From the NCBI RefSeq assembly GCF_963677195.1, contig NZ_OY781918.1, positions 62,001-126,000 on the forward strand: DNA of 64,000 bases, given 5' to 3'. A model generated the notes under the pieces. That model saw only the letters and a list, made by a program, of their open reading frames with translations, had not been told where the DNA came from and made no database searches. A program made the position numbers and the translations under genes. Positions 44,638-54,337 of the stretch are shown one piece after another. Every line of letters starts with the position of its first letter. Within the stretch, counting starts at the first letter, position 1. Origin of the DNA: an uncultured Marinifilum sp. (GTDB lineage: Bacteria > Bacteroidota > Bacteroidia > Bacteroidales > Marinifilaceae).

Positions 44638-46026
44638 TTAGAACATATAATCCCAAACTGGTAACATAATTGCTTTGCTTTTAAATGCTTTTTTAGCTTT
44701 TTCATCTAAATATTTCTTGTTAATAACAAGTCTAAACATATAAGCATCAAACCAAGCATCGGTAAAAGTTATGTAACCGTTATGACCAGAAGCACTTCCC
44801 CATGAATTTTCAAACTCCCATTTTACAGGCATTTCATTTTCATCAACATCAACACCAATAAGAGTCATTGCATGAGAAGAACCTGACTGGCGCGTTAAAA
44901 TTCTTGCTTTTTTATCCATATCGAATTCAACACCAAATAAAGAAGCATAATCGTAAGTATTTACATCCATAATACCAGCTTTACGATTGTGTTGTTTTCC
45001 CACATCGCAAGATGCATACATTGCTTCATTATTTTTAATGGAAGCCAATGCAAATTTCTTGATATCCTCGTTTGGTAAATTTAAATACGTCCAGTTAATT
45101 CCTTCCGAAACATTTCTGTAGTTTTTAATTTCATATACTTTATAATATTCGCGGGTAGGATCGTTCATGATCATTACCATCTCAACATCAGCAAATCCAG
45201 GAGCCACTTGCTCTAAAAATTGCAAAGGAGTATATTTTTTACTTTCGCTAATCTTACCTTCGGCATCTTTAAATCTCCATGAAAATTCTACTGGTGGTTC
45301 ACCTAAGCTTAAGGCCAACATTCTATAAACTGATTTTAAGGCCTCAACTTTAGCAGATTCCATTTGTTTCGCAGAAGCTTTTTTAGCTGCCATTTCGCGA
45401 AGCTTGTATCCTTCGCCTCTTAATTTTACATTTAAAAGACTTCCTATTTCACGAGTTTTATTACTCACCTTTGTTTCAGGCATAATTTCGGCAGGAACAA
45501 CACCATATTTTTTAGCAACATTATAAAAGGAGTTCCAAACACCACCATCATTCACTGGCGATTTAAAATAGGTAACCACTTCGCGGTCATCCATATCCTT
45601 ATTAGCAGTCGCTATAATATTTTCTAGAAAAAGGTTAGATTTCTCGAACATATCCCAGAAATAGTTATAGTTGTGAGAAAAATCGAAGGCATTCAAATTA
45701 AACTTCTCAATTACATTCGGACGAATTGTGTTCATAGATGTAAACATCCAGCATCTGCCCGAGCTTTCCTGATCGGTTATTCCACTTACATCCACACGAT
45801 ACTTAAAGAAATGATCTATTTTACCAATCTTTTCTCTATTAAGAGATAATTCTCTAATACTCTCGGTATTTGTAATTGCATTTTGAATTGCCTTAGTCGA
45901 TGCATCTATTGTAAAACTTGAACGAATTTCGTTTAATGTTTTAGCATCAACCGATCCTGAATTTTGAGCTTTTAAAACTCCTGTTAATGCCAACAGCATT
46001 CCAGAAACCAATAATAACTTTCTCAT
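44638..46026 (-). CDS. pepC: Exported C1-family cysteine peptidase (PepC / bleomycin hydrolase-like)
   Basis: 462 residues. A Sec signal peptide (MRKLLLVSGMLLALTGVLKAQ, cleavage near 20) is unusual beside the cytosolic PepC of Gram-positives but common in Bacteroidota. Papain-like triad: Cys92 in TDQESSGRCWMF, His in SGSSHAMTLIGV, Asn in EFENSWGSASG. The family removes N-terminal residues in hexameric, self-compartmentalised particles, where the C-terminal end reaches into the active site; here the tail is MLPVWDYMF. Single gene with its own promoter and terminator. Confidence 0.92.
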   Translation of the reverse strand: MRKLLLVSGMLLALTGVLKAQNSGSVDAKTLNEIRSSFTIDASTKAIQNAITNTESIRELSLNREKIGKIDHFFKYRVDVSGITDQESSGRCWMFTSMNTIRPNVIEKFNLNAFDFSHNYNYFWDMFEKSNLFLENIIATANKDMDDREVVTYFKSPVNDGGVWNSFYNVAKKYGVVPAEIMPETKVSNKTREIGSLLNVKLRGEGYKLREMAAKKASAKQMESAKVEALKSVYRMLALSLGEPPVEFSWRFKDAEGKISESKKYTPLQFLEQVAPGFADVEMVMIMNDPTREYYKVYEIKNYRNVSEGINWTYLNLPNEDIKKFALASIKNNEAMYASCDVGKQHNRKAGIMDVNTYDYASLFGVEFDMDKKARILTRQSGSSHAMTLIGVDVDENEMPVKWEFENSWGSASGHNGYITFTDAWFDAYMFRLVINKKYLDEKAKKAFKSKAIMLPVWDYMF

Positions 46027-46065
46027 CTGTATTGTTTTGTTTTAGTAGGTTGTTATTTGTCCTCA

Positions 46066-46094
46066 CAAACTTATAAATTATTAACAGAAACAAA
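46066..46094 (-). promoter_or_regulatory. Promoter of the PepC-like gene
   Basis: Minus strand TTTG (46091-46094), 17-bp spacer, TAAGTTTG (46066-46073), about 40 bases before the start codon. Confidence 0.6.
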
Positions 46095-46243
46095 AGAGTT
46101 ATTAGCAGCTTAAAAATTTAAAATATCAAGAAAAAACCCGAGGCAAAACCTCGGGCTATCTATTTCCTTTCTCAGGAATATTTTTTCAAGTTCTCAATTT
46201 ACACTTTCCTTATCTAAAACTTGCAAATTAAAACCTTGTGATT

Positions 46244-47637
46244 TTAAATATGAATCACCTCATCATAAGCAGCCGCGGCAGCTTCCATAACTGCTTCGGA
46301 CATGGTAGGATGCGGATGAATAGCCTTTATTAACTCATGTCCTGTAGTTTCCAGCTTACGGGCAGTAACCAATTCAGCAATCATTTCTGTTACATTAGCG
46401 CCAATCATGTGTGCACCAAGCAACTCTCCATATTTCGCATCAAAAATCAACTTCACAAAACCTTCATTTGCACCAGCAGCACTTGCTTTTCCAGAAGCAG
46501 AGAAAGGAAATTTACCAATCTTAACTTCGTGCCCGGCTTCTTTCGCAGCTTTCTCTGTCATTCCCATAGAAGCAACCTCTGGAGTTGTATAGGTACAACC
46601 CGGAATTGTTGTATAATCAATAGGCTCAACATTCATTCCGGCAATTTTTTCAACACAGCAAATACCTTCGGCCGAAGCTACGTGAGCCAATGCAGGACCT
46701 TTCACAATATCGCCAATTGCATAAACTCCTTCTACATTAGTTTGGTAGTAATCATCAACTACAATACGTCCTTTATCTGTTACAACACCATGTTCTTCCA
46801 AGCCTATTCCTTCGGTATTAGGGGTAATTCCAACGGCAGAAAGTACAATTTCACATTCGTGAACTTCCATTTCGCCCTTTTTATTCTTGATATTAACCTT
46901 AAGATTACCTTCCTCGCCTTCTACCGATTCTACAGTAGAATTAGTCATTACCTTCACTTTACTTTTCTTAAACGAGCGTCCCATTTGCTTGGAAACTTCC
47001 TCATCCTCGACTGGAAGAATATTTGGCATAAACTCAACCAGAGTTACTTTTGTTCCATGGTGGAATAAAAATATGCGAACTCTGAGCCAATAGCTCCCGA
47101 ACCAACTACGATCATCGATTTAGGAAGTTTTGGCAGAGTTAGAGCTTTTCTATAACCAATAATTCTTTTTCCATCCTGAGGTAGATTTGGCAATTCGCGA
47201 GAACGAGCTCCAGTTGCCAAAATAATATGCTTTGCTTCGTAAGTTGATTTAGATCCATCTTCAGCAGTAACCTCGATCGATTTATTTCCGGCCAACTTAC
47301 CTAAACCATTAATTACCTCAATTTTATTTTTTTTAAATAAATATTGAATACCTCCACTCATTTTTTCAGCAACACCTCTACTTCGTGCCACCACTTTTTC
47401 AAAATCTGGTTTTACCTCTCCATCAACTACAAGACCATAATCGCTGGCATGCTTCATGCTTTCGAAAACCTGAGCCGATTTCAATAAAGATTTAGTTGGA
47501 ATACATCCCCAGTTTAAGCAAATACCTCCTAATTCTGAGCGTTCGACTACTGCTACTTTCATTCCTAATTGTGAAGCACGAATGGCAGCAACATATCCAC
47601 CCGGACCACTTCCTACTACTATTAAATCGTAAGTCAT
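46244..47637 (-). pseudogene. lpdA: Dihydrolipoyl dehydrogenase gene interrupted by a 1-base frameshift
   Basis: Two adjacent frames make one enzyme. Codons from 47637 to about 47056 encode the FAD domain (VVGSGPGGYVAAIRA; redox disulfide GGICLNWGCIPTKSLL; NAD-binding VVGSGAIGSEFAYFYSTM). After ATG the sequence reads GGAACAAAAG where GGGAACAAAAG is expected, giving a stop at 47044. The other frame (47029-46244) continues with MPNILPVEDEEV, FAD contact YAIGDIV and the C-terminal HPHPTMSEAVMEAAAAAY with the catalytic His-Glu. E3 re-oxidises lipoamide in 2-oxoacid dehydrogenase and glycine cleavage complexes. Everything but one G is conserved, so this is a very recent mutation or a sequencing error. 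Confidence 0.9.
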
Positions 47638-47718
47638 TTTTATTTTGTTGTTTATGTTAGTACGAATTTTATTTACTAATCTATATAAATCAATAATTTA
47701 AGAAATAATTAATTCTAA

Positions 47719-48576
47719 TTATTCTGTTAATAAATTTTGTTTTGTATGTTTTTTCCTTTTTGATGCAATTACAAGGAGCTGCAATAATTTTGCGATTACA
47801 AATAAAATTACAAACGAAAATATAATTGTTGCTCCCGATGGTGCATTTATTCTATACGCTACCAGTAAGCCTATAAAAGAACCTAAAATACCAAAACCAA
47901 TCGATCCAAATATCATTTTCTTAAAATCATGAGTAAACATATTGGCAATAGTTTGCGGTATGGTTAAAAACGAAATTACCAGAATTATTCCAACTACTCG
48001 TATATTTAAAACAATTGCCAGAGCTACTAAAGCAATCATTAAATAATTTAAAAAATGAACTGGTGTATTCTGTGTTTTTGCAAACTTTTCGTCGAAAGAA
48101 ACAAATAAAATCGCTTTAAATAAAAGCAAAAATATTAGAATTGTAAGAATACAAAATGCTAATAATAAGTATAAATCTAAAGCTCCAACAGTTAAAATAT
48201 TACCAAAGAGAAAACTCATTAAATTGGGGGCATAACCAGGAGTCATAAAAATAAATATAATTCCCAAAGCCATTCCAAATGCCCATAAAATACCAATTAC
48301 CGAGTCTTGTCTAACATCTGTTTTTTTCGATAACCATTCGATTCCCAATGCCGACATAACTCCGAAAACCACAGCTCCCAAAATCGGATTTAATCCTAAA
48401 AACCAAGCAATTCCAATTCCGCCAAAAGAAGCATGCGTAATACCTCCACTAATAAATACAATTCTTCGGGCAACAATGTAAGAACCTATAATTCCACAGG
48501 AAATACTAGCCAATAAAGCTGCTGCAATAGCTTTTAAAAAAAACTGATAATTAAATAATTCTAATAATTCATTCAT
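47719..48576 (-). CDS. znuB: Metal (zinc/manganese) ABC transporter permease
   Basis: 285 residues from the ATG at 48576, which lies 2 bases after the ATPase stop; the longer ORF to 48735 lies inside the ATPase gene. Eight or so membrane helices, with ISCGIIGSYIVARRIVFISGGITHASFGGIGIAWFLGLNP typical of the ABC-3 (ZnuB/MntB/TroC) permeases. It forms a dimer receiving the metal from the binding protein. Third gene of the metal uptake operon. Confidence 0.92.
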   Translation of the reverse strand: MNELLELFNYQFFLKAIAAALLASISCGIIGSYIVARRIVFISGGITHASFGGIGIAWFLGLNPILGAVVFGVMSALGIEWLSKKTDVRQDSVIGILWAFGMALGIIFIFMTPGYAPNLMSFLFGNILTVGALDLYLLLAFCILTILIFLLLFKAILFVSFDEKFAKTQNTPVHFLNYLMIALVALAIVLNIRVVGIILVISFLTIPQTIANMFTHDFKKMIFGSIGFGILGSFIGLLVAYRINAPSGATIIFSFVILFVIAKLLQLLVIASKRKKHTKQNLLTE

Positions 48577-48578
48577 AA

Positions 48579-49319
48579 TTAATTGTGCTGCTTTAAAACT
48601 CTGTGAGGCACCACTCCATGTGTAAGAAGATCTATGGGGCAATCGTAAGCTTTTAATTGTTCTTCCGAAATAATATTTGAATCGTGATAACAAAGAGTTT
48701 TGTTTACACATGCAATTGTTTTTACATGAGAACAAATGGTTCCAACATCGTGAGAAACAACAATAATAGCCATTTTGCGATTGAGTTTATCTAATATTTC
48801 ATACAATTCTCCCTCGAACTTACTATCAACATAAGTATCAGGCTCATCGAGTATTAATAAATCAGGATCAGAAATAATTGCCCTACAAAGAAAAATACGT
48901 TGTAATTGTCCTCCCGACAAACCACCTATATTCTTATTTATTAGGTGAGAAATTCCCATTTGTTCCATTAATTTACTGGCTTTTTTCTTGTCTGCAGAAT
49001 TATATCTTGCAAAAACACCTTTCTTCGACATAAGCCCCGAAAGCACAACATCAAAAACCGATATGGGAAACTTCTTATCGATACGGTTTACCTGAGGAAG
49101 ATAACCAATAGTACAAGACTTTTTAGCAGTCTGAATTATACTACCTTTTAATGGTTTTAAAGAACCCAAAATCACTTTTAGTAAAGTAGTTTTTCCTCCT
49201 CCGTTAGGCCCAATTACTCCTAAAAAATCCTTTTCTTTCACAATTAGATCGACGTCTGTTAAAACCACATTATCGTCGTAAGCTACAGAAACGGATTTTA
49301 ACTCTAAAAGTATATTCAT
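48579..49319 (-). CDS. znuC: Metal ABC transporter ATP-binding protein
   Basis: 246 residues. Walker A GPNGGGKTTLL near 38, Q-loop LPQVNRIDKKFP, signature LSGGQLQRIFLCRAI, Walker B LLILDEPDTYVDSK, H-loop VVSHDVG. The IPQVN-type Q-loop is typical of ZnuC/TroB-like ATPases. It lies 28 bases after the substrate-binding gene and directly before the permease. Confidence 0.93.
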   Translation of the reverse strand: MNILLELKSVSVAYDDNVVLTDVDLIVKEKDFLGVIGPNGGGKTTLLKVILGSLKPLKGSIIQTAKKSCTIGYLPQVNRIDKKFPISVFDVVLSGLMSKKGVFARYNSADKKKASKLMEQMGISHLINKNIGGLSGGQLQRIFLCRAIISDPDLLILDEPDTYVDSKFEGELYEILDKLNRKMAIIVVSHDVGTICSHVKTIACVNKTLCYHDSNIISEEQLKAYDCPIDLLTHGVVPHRVLKQHN

Positions 49320-49347
49320 ATTCCTATAATTATCGAATAACTAATTT

Positions 49348-50214
49348 TTAGTTTGCCTTTAATAATTCTATTATTCGGTTCATTTCATTGGACCAATTTT
49401 CGTTCAACGGATCTATTTGTTCTACTCTAGCACCAATTTCTTTAGCTATTTCTTCGGCATTATCCTTATTAAATTGCTTCTGGATAAATACCACTTCTAT
49501 GTGGTTCTTTTGTGCTTTCACAATCAAATCTTTCATTTGCCCAGGCGATGGATCTTTGCCATCCATTTCAATTGAGATCTGTTCTAAATCATAATCTCTT
49601 GCTAAATATGACAATGCCGGATGAAAAATCATAAATGCCTTATTTCCGCTTTTTGCTTTAAGCTCGATTGCTTTTTTATCAAGCTCATCTATTTCTGATA
49701 GAAAGATTTTATAATTAGCTTCATACTTAGCCTTATTCTCTGGTTTTAATTTCACCAGTTGCACATAAATATTCTTCAGAATTGTTTTTACCGATTTTGG
49801 TGAAGACCAGATATGAGGATCGATTCCTCCTTTATGAAAATGATCACCATGACGAATTTCGGGCCCGTAAATCAATTCAATTCCGGTAGAAAGATCAACA
49901 AGTTGAATATCGCTAGCCCCCTCAAGTAAATTATCTAACCAGGCATATTCGAAAGGTATATGTCCAATTTTAAAATAAGCAAACGATTCAGCAACGCTTT
50001 TCATTTGCAAAGGGGTAGGTTCGTAAGTTGCTGGACTGGCACCCGGCGGAATTAGAACATTTACAACAAAATCTTTACCTGCAATTTTTTCTATAAAATA
50101 CTTTTGCGGAAGTATACTTACTGATATTTGATTTGCTTTCTTATCGACATTTCCAGATTGACAAGAAAAGAGTAAAAGTGTTGATATTAAAACAATAATG
50201 TTAAGTAAACGCAT
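49348..50214 (-). CDS. znuA: Zinc/manganese ABC transporter substrate-binding lipoprotein
   Basis: 288 residues. Lipoprotein signal with Cys near 18 (LLFSCQSG). The cluster A-I metal-binding fold is shown by VSILPQKYFIEKIAGKDFVVNVLIPPGASPATYEPTPLQMKSV. Metal-contacting His residues lie in KIGHIPFE, GIDPHIW and MIFHPALSY, plus an acidic residue in the final third. There is only a short His-containing loop (EIRHGDHFHKGG) rather than the long His-rich loop of some ZnuA proteins. The metal could be Zn, Mn or Fe; zinc is the default guess. First gene of the operon with ATPase and permease. Confidence 0.9.
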   Translation of the reverse strand: MRLLNIIVLISTLLLFSCQSGNVDKKANQISVSILPQKYFIEKIAGKDFVVNVLIPPGASPATYEPTPLQMKSVAESFAYFKIGHIPFEYAWLDNLLEGASDIQLVDLSTGIELIYGPEIRHGDHFHKGGIDPHIWSSPKSVKTILKNIYVQLVKLKPENKAKYEANYKIFLSEIDELDKKAIELKAKSGNKAFMIFHPALSYLARDYDLEQISIEMDGKDPSPGQMKDLIVKAQKNHIEVVFIQKQFNKDNAEEIAKEIGARVEQIDPLNENWSNEMNRIIELLKAN

Positions 50215-50255
50215 TCTTTCTTATTATTTAATTTATTTAGACCTATTTTAAATAA

Positions 50256-50285
50256 CAAAAGTAATTGTTTTTTCTGTTCAGCAAA
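50256..50285 (-). promoter_or_regulatory. Promoter of the znuACB-like operon
   Basis: Minus strand TTTG (50282-50285), 18-bp spacer, TACTTTTG (50256-50263). An AT-only inverted repeat (TTATTTA near 50233, TAAATAA ending near 50255) follows the -7 element and could be a repressor site, though it does not match a Zur box I know. Confidence 0.6.
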
Positions 50286-50417
50286 GAAAATCTTATTTAA
50301 TTCTACTTTTATTTCATAAAATCTAACAATACAATTATTCTTTTTATAAGTACTAAAACTTAAAAATTGTTTGTTTTTTTTTATTACAATGAATTTAACT
50401 AAAAATCGGTCTACAAA

Positions 50418-50452
50418 CAAAAAGCCCGGCAGATTAAAAAACCTACCGGGCC
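50418..50452 (-). terminator. Terminator of the TlpA-like gene
   Basis: Minus strand GCCCGGTAGG pairs with TCTGCCGGGC (outer pairs GCCCGG/CCGGGC) and is followed by five T. Confidence 0.88.
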
Positions 50453-50472
50453 ATTATTATTATTTTAAACTA

Positions 50473-51567
50473 CTATTTAAGTAATTCTCCTATTTTTGTT
50501 CTTAATTCAGCACTTCTTAAGTTCTTCGCAACAATTACTCCATTCTGGTCAATTAAAACAGTTGCAGGAATACCACTAATACCATACATTTTAGCTGCTT
50601 CGGAATTCCAATACTTCAAATCTGAAACATGCTTCCAAACCAATCCATCATCTTCAATTGCCTTTAACCACTTGTCTTTATCTTTATCAAGAGATACACC
50701 TAAAAACTCAACTCCTTGTTCGTGAATTTCTTTGTATAACTGAACCATGTGAGGATTTTCGGCTCTGCAAGGACCACACCAAGATGCCCAAAAATCAACA
50801 ACCACAACTTTACCTTTTAAAGATGATAAGCTAAAAGGAGTACCTTCCGGAGTATTTAATGTAAAATCAGGAGCAGCTTGTCCAACGGCAACTTTTTTCA
50901 TTACATCAATTTTTTCTTTAATCATAACTCCATAAGTAGAAGTTTTTGCATCTTCACCAAGAACATTAAATACTTCTTCCATTTCTGTCACTTCCATTCC
51001 TGAAATCATGCGAACAGATAAGAAAGCAGCAACAACAGAATTAGAATTGGCTGCAATAAACTCTTTAGTTGCAGCTCCCTTTTCTTCTTCCATTTTCATG
51101 GCTACACCACGAATAGAGTCGATAGCCACTTTGTTATTATCTTTTACAGCAAGCTGATATTCTTTATAAAGAGCCTCATTTTTTTCCTGAAATACTTTTT
51201 GAGATTCATTATATGCAAGTAAAACATCATGTTCAGCAGAACCTGTTACCTTTGCATCTTTTAAATTTTGAATATCAGCATCAATAGTAATATCAGAGTT
51301 TTCAATAAAAAACTGAATAGCAGCTCTATTTCCTTCTAATTGTATAAAATAACGATCAGGAGAATCAACCGTACCTACAAACTCAAAAGCTCCTTCAGAT
51401 AAAACTGTTGAGTCAATTTTAACTAGCTTATTATCCTGTACTTTAGATAAATAAACTTTACCCTCAGCTTCTCCCGAAATATTACCTTTAAGAGTATAAT
51501 TTCCTCCTGTATTGCAAGAAGAAAAAAACAAAGCTATCGCAGATGCCGCAATTAATAGTTTTTTCAT
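50473..51567 (-). CDS. TlpA-like thioredoxin-fold lipoprotein with N-terminal DUF4369
   Basis: 364 residues. Lipoprotein signal (AIALFFSSC, Cys18). A DUF4369 beta domain (about 24-120: YTLKGNISGEAEGKVYLSKVQDNKLVKIDSTVLSEGAFEFVG) is followed by a helical spacer (about 125-225). The C-terminal thioredoxin-like AhpC/TSA-type domain (about 230-364) has FWASWCGPCRAENPHM and cis-Pro in GISGIPATVLID. It probably reduces disulfides of periplasmic or outer-membrane proteins. Such proteins are numerous in Bacteroidota. Single gene with its own terminator; partner unknown. Confidence 0.93.
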   Translation of the reverse strand: MKKLLIAASAIALFFSSCNTGGNYTLKGNISGEAEGKVYLSKVQDNKLVKIDSTVLSEGAFEFVGTVDSPDRYFIQLEGNRAAIQFFIENSDITIDADIQNLKDAKVTGSAEHDVLLAYNESQKVFQEKNEALYKEYQLAVKDNNKVAIDSIRGVAMKMEEEKGAATKEFIAANSNSVVAAFLSVRMISGMEVTEMEEVFNVLGEDAKTSTYGVMIKEKIDVMKKVAVGQAAPDFTLNTPEGTPFSLSSLKGKVVVVDFWASWCGPCRAENPHMVQLYKEIHEQGVEFLGVSLDKDKDKWLKAIEDDGLVWKHVSDLKYWNSEAAKMYGISGIPATVLIDQNGVIVAKNLRSAELRTKIGELLK

Positions 51568-51659
51568 GTGTATAGTGTTTTGTGTTAAAAATTACAAAGC
51601 ATTAAAACTAACAATAAATTATATATAAACACAATTTATTCCAGCCCAATACAAGTAAA

Positions 51660-52790
51660 CTACTCATTATTCTTAATCTCCCCAAAGTATGCATTCAATA
51701 ACTTAAATGCAGCTACGAAAGAACTCATCTCGTCATTTAAAACCTTTTTTTCAAAATCTGGAATTTGTTCTTTTATTACTTTTTGATGATAAAAACCATC
51801 TTTTAATTGCTCGTTTATTGTTTCATACATCCAATACTTGGCTTGCTCACTTCTTCTTTGCTCAAAATACCCATTTTGTTGTGTATGACTGCAATAATCT
51901 TTTATTGTATCCCAAATAGAATCGACACCCGTTTTTTCTAATGATGAACATGTTAACACCCTAGGAGACCAACCTGATTTAGGTTGAGGAAAAAGATGTA
52001 ATGCATTCTGAAACTGCACTCTGGCTAATTTGGCTTTGTGCACATTATTTCCATCGGCTTTATTAATAGATATGGCATCGGCCATTTCCATAATACCCCG
52101 TTTTATTCCTTGTAGCTCATCTCCTGCTCCGGCAATTTTTAATAGAAGGAAAAAATCAACCATCGAGTGAACTGCTGTTTCCGACTGACCTACACCTACT
52201 GTTTCGATTAATATGGTATCGAATCCGGCAGCTTCGCATAGAATTAGGCTTTCGCGGGTTTTACGTGCTACACCTCCAAGTGAACCTGCCGAAGGAGATG
52301 GTCGAATATAAGCGTTATTATCAACAGCTAATTCTTCCATTCTGGTTTTATCGCCAAGTATACTTCCCTTACTTCTTTCGCTACTGGGGTCGATTGCCAA
52401 TACTGCCAACTTATGCCCCTGATTGGTAACATGTTTACCAAAAGCCTCGATAAAAGTACTTTTACCTGCTCCTGGAACACCAGTAATACCAATTCTTACC
52501 GATTTTCCTGAATAAGGAAGGCACTTTTCAATAATTTCCTGTGCAACTTTCTGATGCTCGAATTTAGAACTCTCGATTAGTGTAATTGCCTGACTTAAAA
52601 TCCCTCTATCACCATTCAAAATTCCCTTTACAAAATCATCAACAGAATATTGTTTTCTTTTTTTCTTCAAACGTTCTGCTATACGAGGATTTATCGACGG
52701 TGGCTGGCTAATTCCTGAGTTAACCTGTAAGCCTTTATAAGTAGGGTCGTTCTCTATATGACCTTTATTTTGCTTTTTTTTATCCGACAT
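51660..52790 (-). CDS. meaB: Methylmalonyl-CoA mutase-associated GTPase MeaB
   Basis: 376 residues from the second Met (MSDKKKQNKG); an ATG five codons upstream is also possible. MeaB is a G3E-family GTPase chaperone that protects and reloads B12-dependent methylmalonyl-CoA mutase. P-loop GVPGAGKSTFIEAFG, then AVLAIDPSSERSKGSILGDKTRM (switch region), IRPSPSAGSLGGVARKTRE, ETVGVGQSE and the base-specific NKAD (SINKADG). The N-terminal 60 residues are a polar extension. The mutase genes are not next to it in this window. Confidence 0.95.
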   Translation of the reverse strand: MSDKKKQNKGHIENDPTYKGLQVNSGISQPPSINPRIAERLKKKRKQYSVDDFVKGILNGDRGILSQAITLIESSKFEHQKVAQEIIEKCLPYSGKSVRIGITGVPGAGKSTFIEAFGKHVTNQGHKLAVLAIDPSSERSKGSILGDKTRMEELAVDNNAYIRPSPSAGSLGGVARKTRESLILCEAAGFDTILIETVGVGQSETAVHSMVDFFLLLKIAGAGDELQGIKRGIMEMADAISINKADGNNVHKAKLARVQFQNALHLFPQPKSGWSPRVLTCSSLEKTGVDSIWDTIKDYCSHTQQNGYFEQRRSEQAKYWMYETINEQLKDGFYHQKVIKEQIPDFEKKVLNDEMSSFVAAFKLLNAYFGEIKNNE

Positions 52791-53004
52791 GGCTCTATTA
52801 TTCAAATAATACCAATTTATTTATCAACTATATTTTATTAGCAATCAGATTCCTGTCTGGCTAGTAAATAATAAGCTATAAATTTATGCCTTATTTATTT
52901 TACCAATTAGTGAAACTACTAATAATGCGAAGTTATAAAATTTAAAAAGTTAGCCCCTTTAAACAAGTAAAAAAGTAGATATGTTTATGAACAACAATAG
53001 CATA

Positions 53005-53045
53005 ATGCCGAAAGAGCTTTCCGGCATGGAAAGCTCTTTCGGCAT
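53005..53045. terminator. Perfect 18-bp hairpin without a T tract
   Basis: The arms 53005-53022 and 53028-53045 are perfectly complementary with a 5-nt loop. It lies 20 bases after the DUF1573 gene stop, in the usual terminator position, but no T-run follows on the minus strand. It may be a long processing hairpin or a bidirectional barrier. Confidence 0.6.
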
Positions 53046-53064
53046 ATATACTATTCTATTTTTT

Positions 53065-54165
53065 TTAGTTCAGTTTTGGCATTATTACATTACCTCTTAC
53101 TCGCAGCTGAACAGCCGATTTAGCAGGGTCGTTTGTAATTACAGTTATCAGTTTGTTCTGACGACCGCGTTTTCCTCTCGAATTAAACACCACTTTTAAC
53201 TCTGTTTCTTCTCCGGCTTTTATAATTTTTGCCTGAGGAGCAATAGCAGTACATCCACAAGATGCTTTGGTTTTTCTGATAATTAAATCGGACTGACCAT
53301 TGTTTTTCATTTTAAAAGTATACTCAGCTTTTTCGCCTTGAGTTAACTCCCCAAAATCAAAAATATTTTTTTCGAATTCTATTTTTGGAGCTTTTGCTTT
53401 TTCTGTATCGCTAAGCTGAGCAAAATCTTCAACAATATTAGCACTTACAGTTAGTCTTTGTCCTGGTTTATGTTGCTGATTAACCAATATATCCAAATAG
53501 TCCACAACAAATCCCCAATCATTTTTCTTAGATGCATCGTAATAAGCTACAATTTTACCTTTTTGCTTAGCTTGAATTTTTTCAGGAACAAGCTTAATTT
53601 TTAAGTGAGCCGGCATTCTTTTAAAGGCAATACTTACCGGACTATCACTATCATTATAAACTTCCATCGACGCTTCTTTTACTTCGGTATTTTTTACTTT
53701 AGTAAAAGACAGATGGTTATTTTTCATTCTTAAGCCAGACATTTCTCTGGGAAAAAGATCTGCAATTGTTTTTTCACGTTCAATTACTTTTCCTTTAATT
53801 CTTAAAATTGTAATAGATGGATTGGTATTTGCTGTTATAGTAACTGATTTGTTAAATGCTCCCGGGCGATTTTTAGGATCAAAAGTTGCTTTAATAAATC
53901 CTTTTTTACCTGGGGCAATTGGCTGCTTACTCCAATCGGGAGAAGTACATCCACAAGAAGAACGAACCTGATTAATAATTATTGGCTGCGTTCCCGTATT
54001 AACAAATTCAAAAGCATAAGCTTGTTTACCTTGTTCTTCTTTAAAAGTACCAAAATCGTGAACTTTAGAATCGAATTTCATTACTGGCTTGGTATTCTGA
54101 GCATTTGCAAATAAAAAACCTCCACAAATTGCAGCCACTAACAAAAAAATCATTTTTTTACTCAT
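53065..54165 (-). CDS. Exported protein with two DUF1573 domains
   Basis: 366 residues. Signal peptide MSKKMIFLLVAAICGGFLFANAQ. Two DUF1573 domains (about 30-130 and 262-364) each have the DFG...F.N.G..P...V.SSCGCT pattern: VHDFGTFKEEQGKQ with RSSCGCTSPDW, and IFDFGELTQGEKAEY with KASCGCTAIAP. Between them is an ASPM/SPD-2/Hydin-like Ig segment. These modules are abundant in Bacteroidota, extracytoplasmic and without known function; the CGC motif is strictly conserved. An IS982-like element lies 172 bp upstream of its start, perhaps within regulatory DNA. Confidence 0.88.
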   Translation of the reverse strand: MSKKMIFLLVAAICGGFLFANAQNTKPVMKFDSKVHDFGTFKEEQGKQAYAFEFVNTGTQPIIINQVRSSCGCTSPDWSKQPIAPGKKGFIKATFDPKNRPGAFNKSVTITANTNPSITILRIKGKVIEREKTIADLFPREMSGLRMKNNHLSFTKVKNTEVKEASMEVYNDSDSPVSIAFKRMPAHLKIKLVPEKIQAKQKGKIVAYYDASKKNDWGFVVDYLDILVNQQHKPGQRLTVSANIVEDFAQLSDTEKAKAPKIEFEKNIFDFGELTQGEKAEYTFKMKNNGQSDLIIRKTKASCGCTAIAPQAKIIKAGEETELKVVFNSRGKRGRQNKLITVITNDPAKSAVQLRVRGNVIMPKLN

Positions 54166-54337
54166 AACTATCTAATATTTTAAAATCAGTTATTGTTTAT
54201 TACGGTAAAATAACAAAAGGGTTTAAATTTTCCCTTCTAAATTTATAAACCAAACAAAATTAAACATTTTTTACAGAATGAAATACTAAATATCGTTAAA
54301 TAGTAGTTAACAATTTTATTCCATTTTTCTAATATTC

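Noticed and set aside
46337-47068. 243-codon plus-strand ORF opposite the lpdA-like gene
   Set aside because: Antisense shadow of a conserved flavoprotein; Cys/Asn/Ser/Phe-rich composition and no recognisable domain.
47719-48735. Longer ORF start for the metal permease
   Set aside because: The extra 53 residues lie inside the ATPase gene, are not hydrophobic and are unlike the family; the ATG at 48576 fits.
50187-50420. 77-codon minus-strand ORF upstream of znuA
   Set aside because: It overlaps the znuA promoter and start, is Lys/Phe/Leu-rich low-complexity and has no signal or domain.
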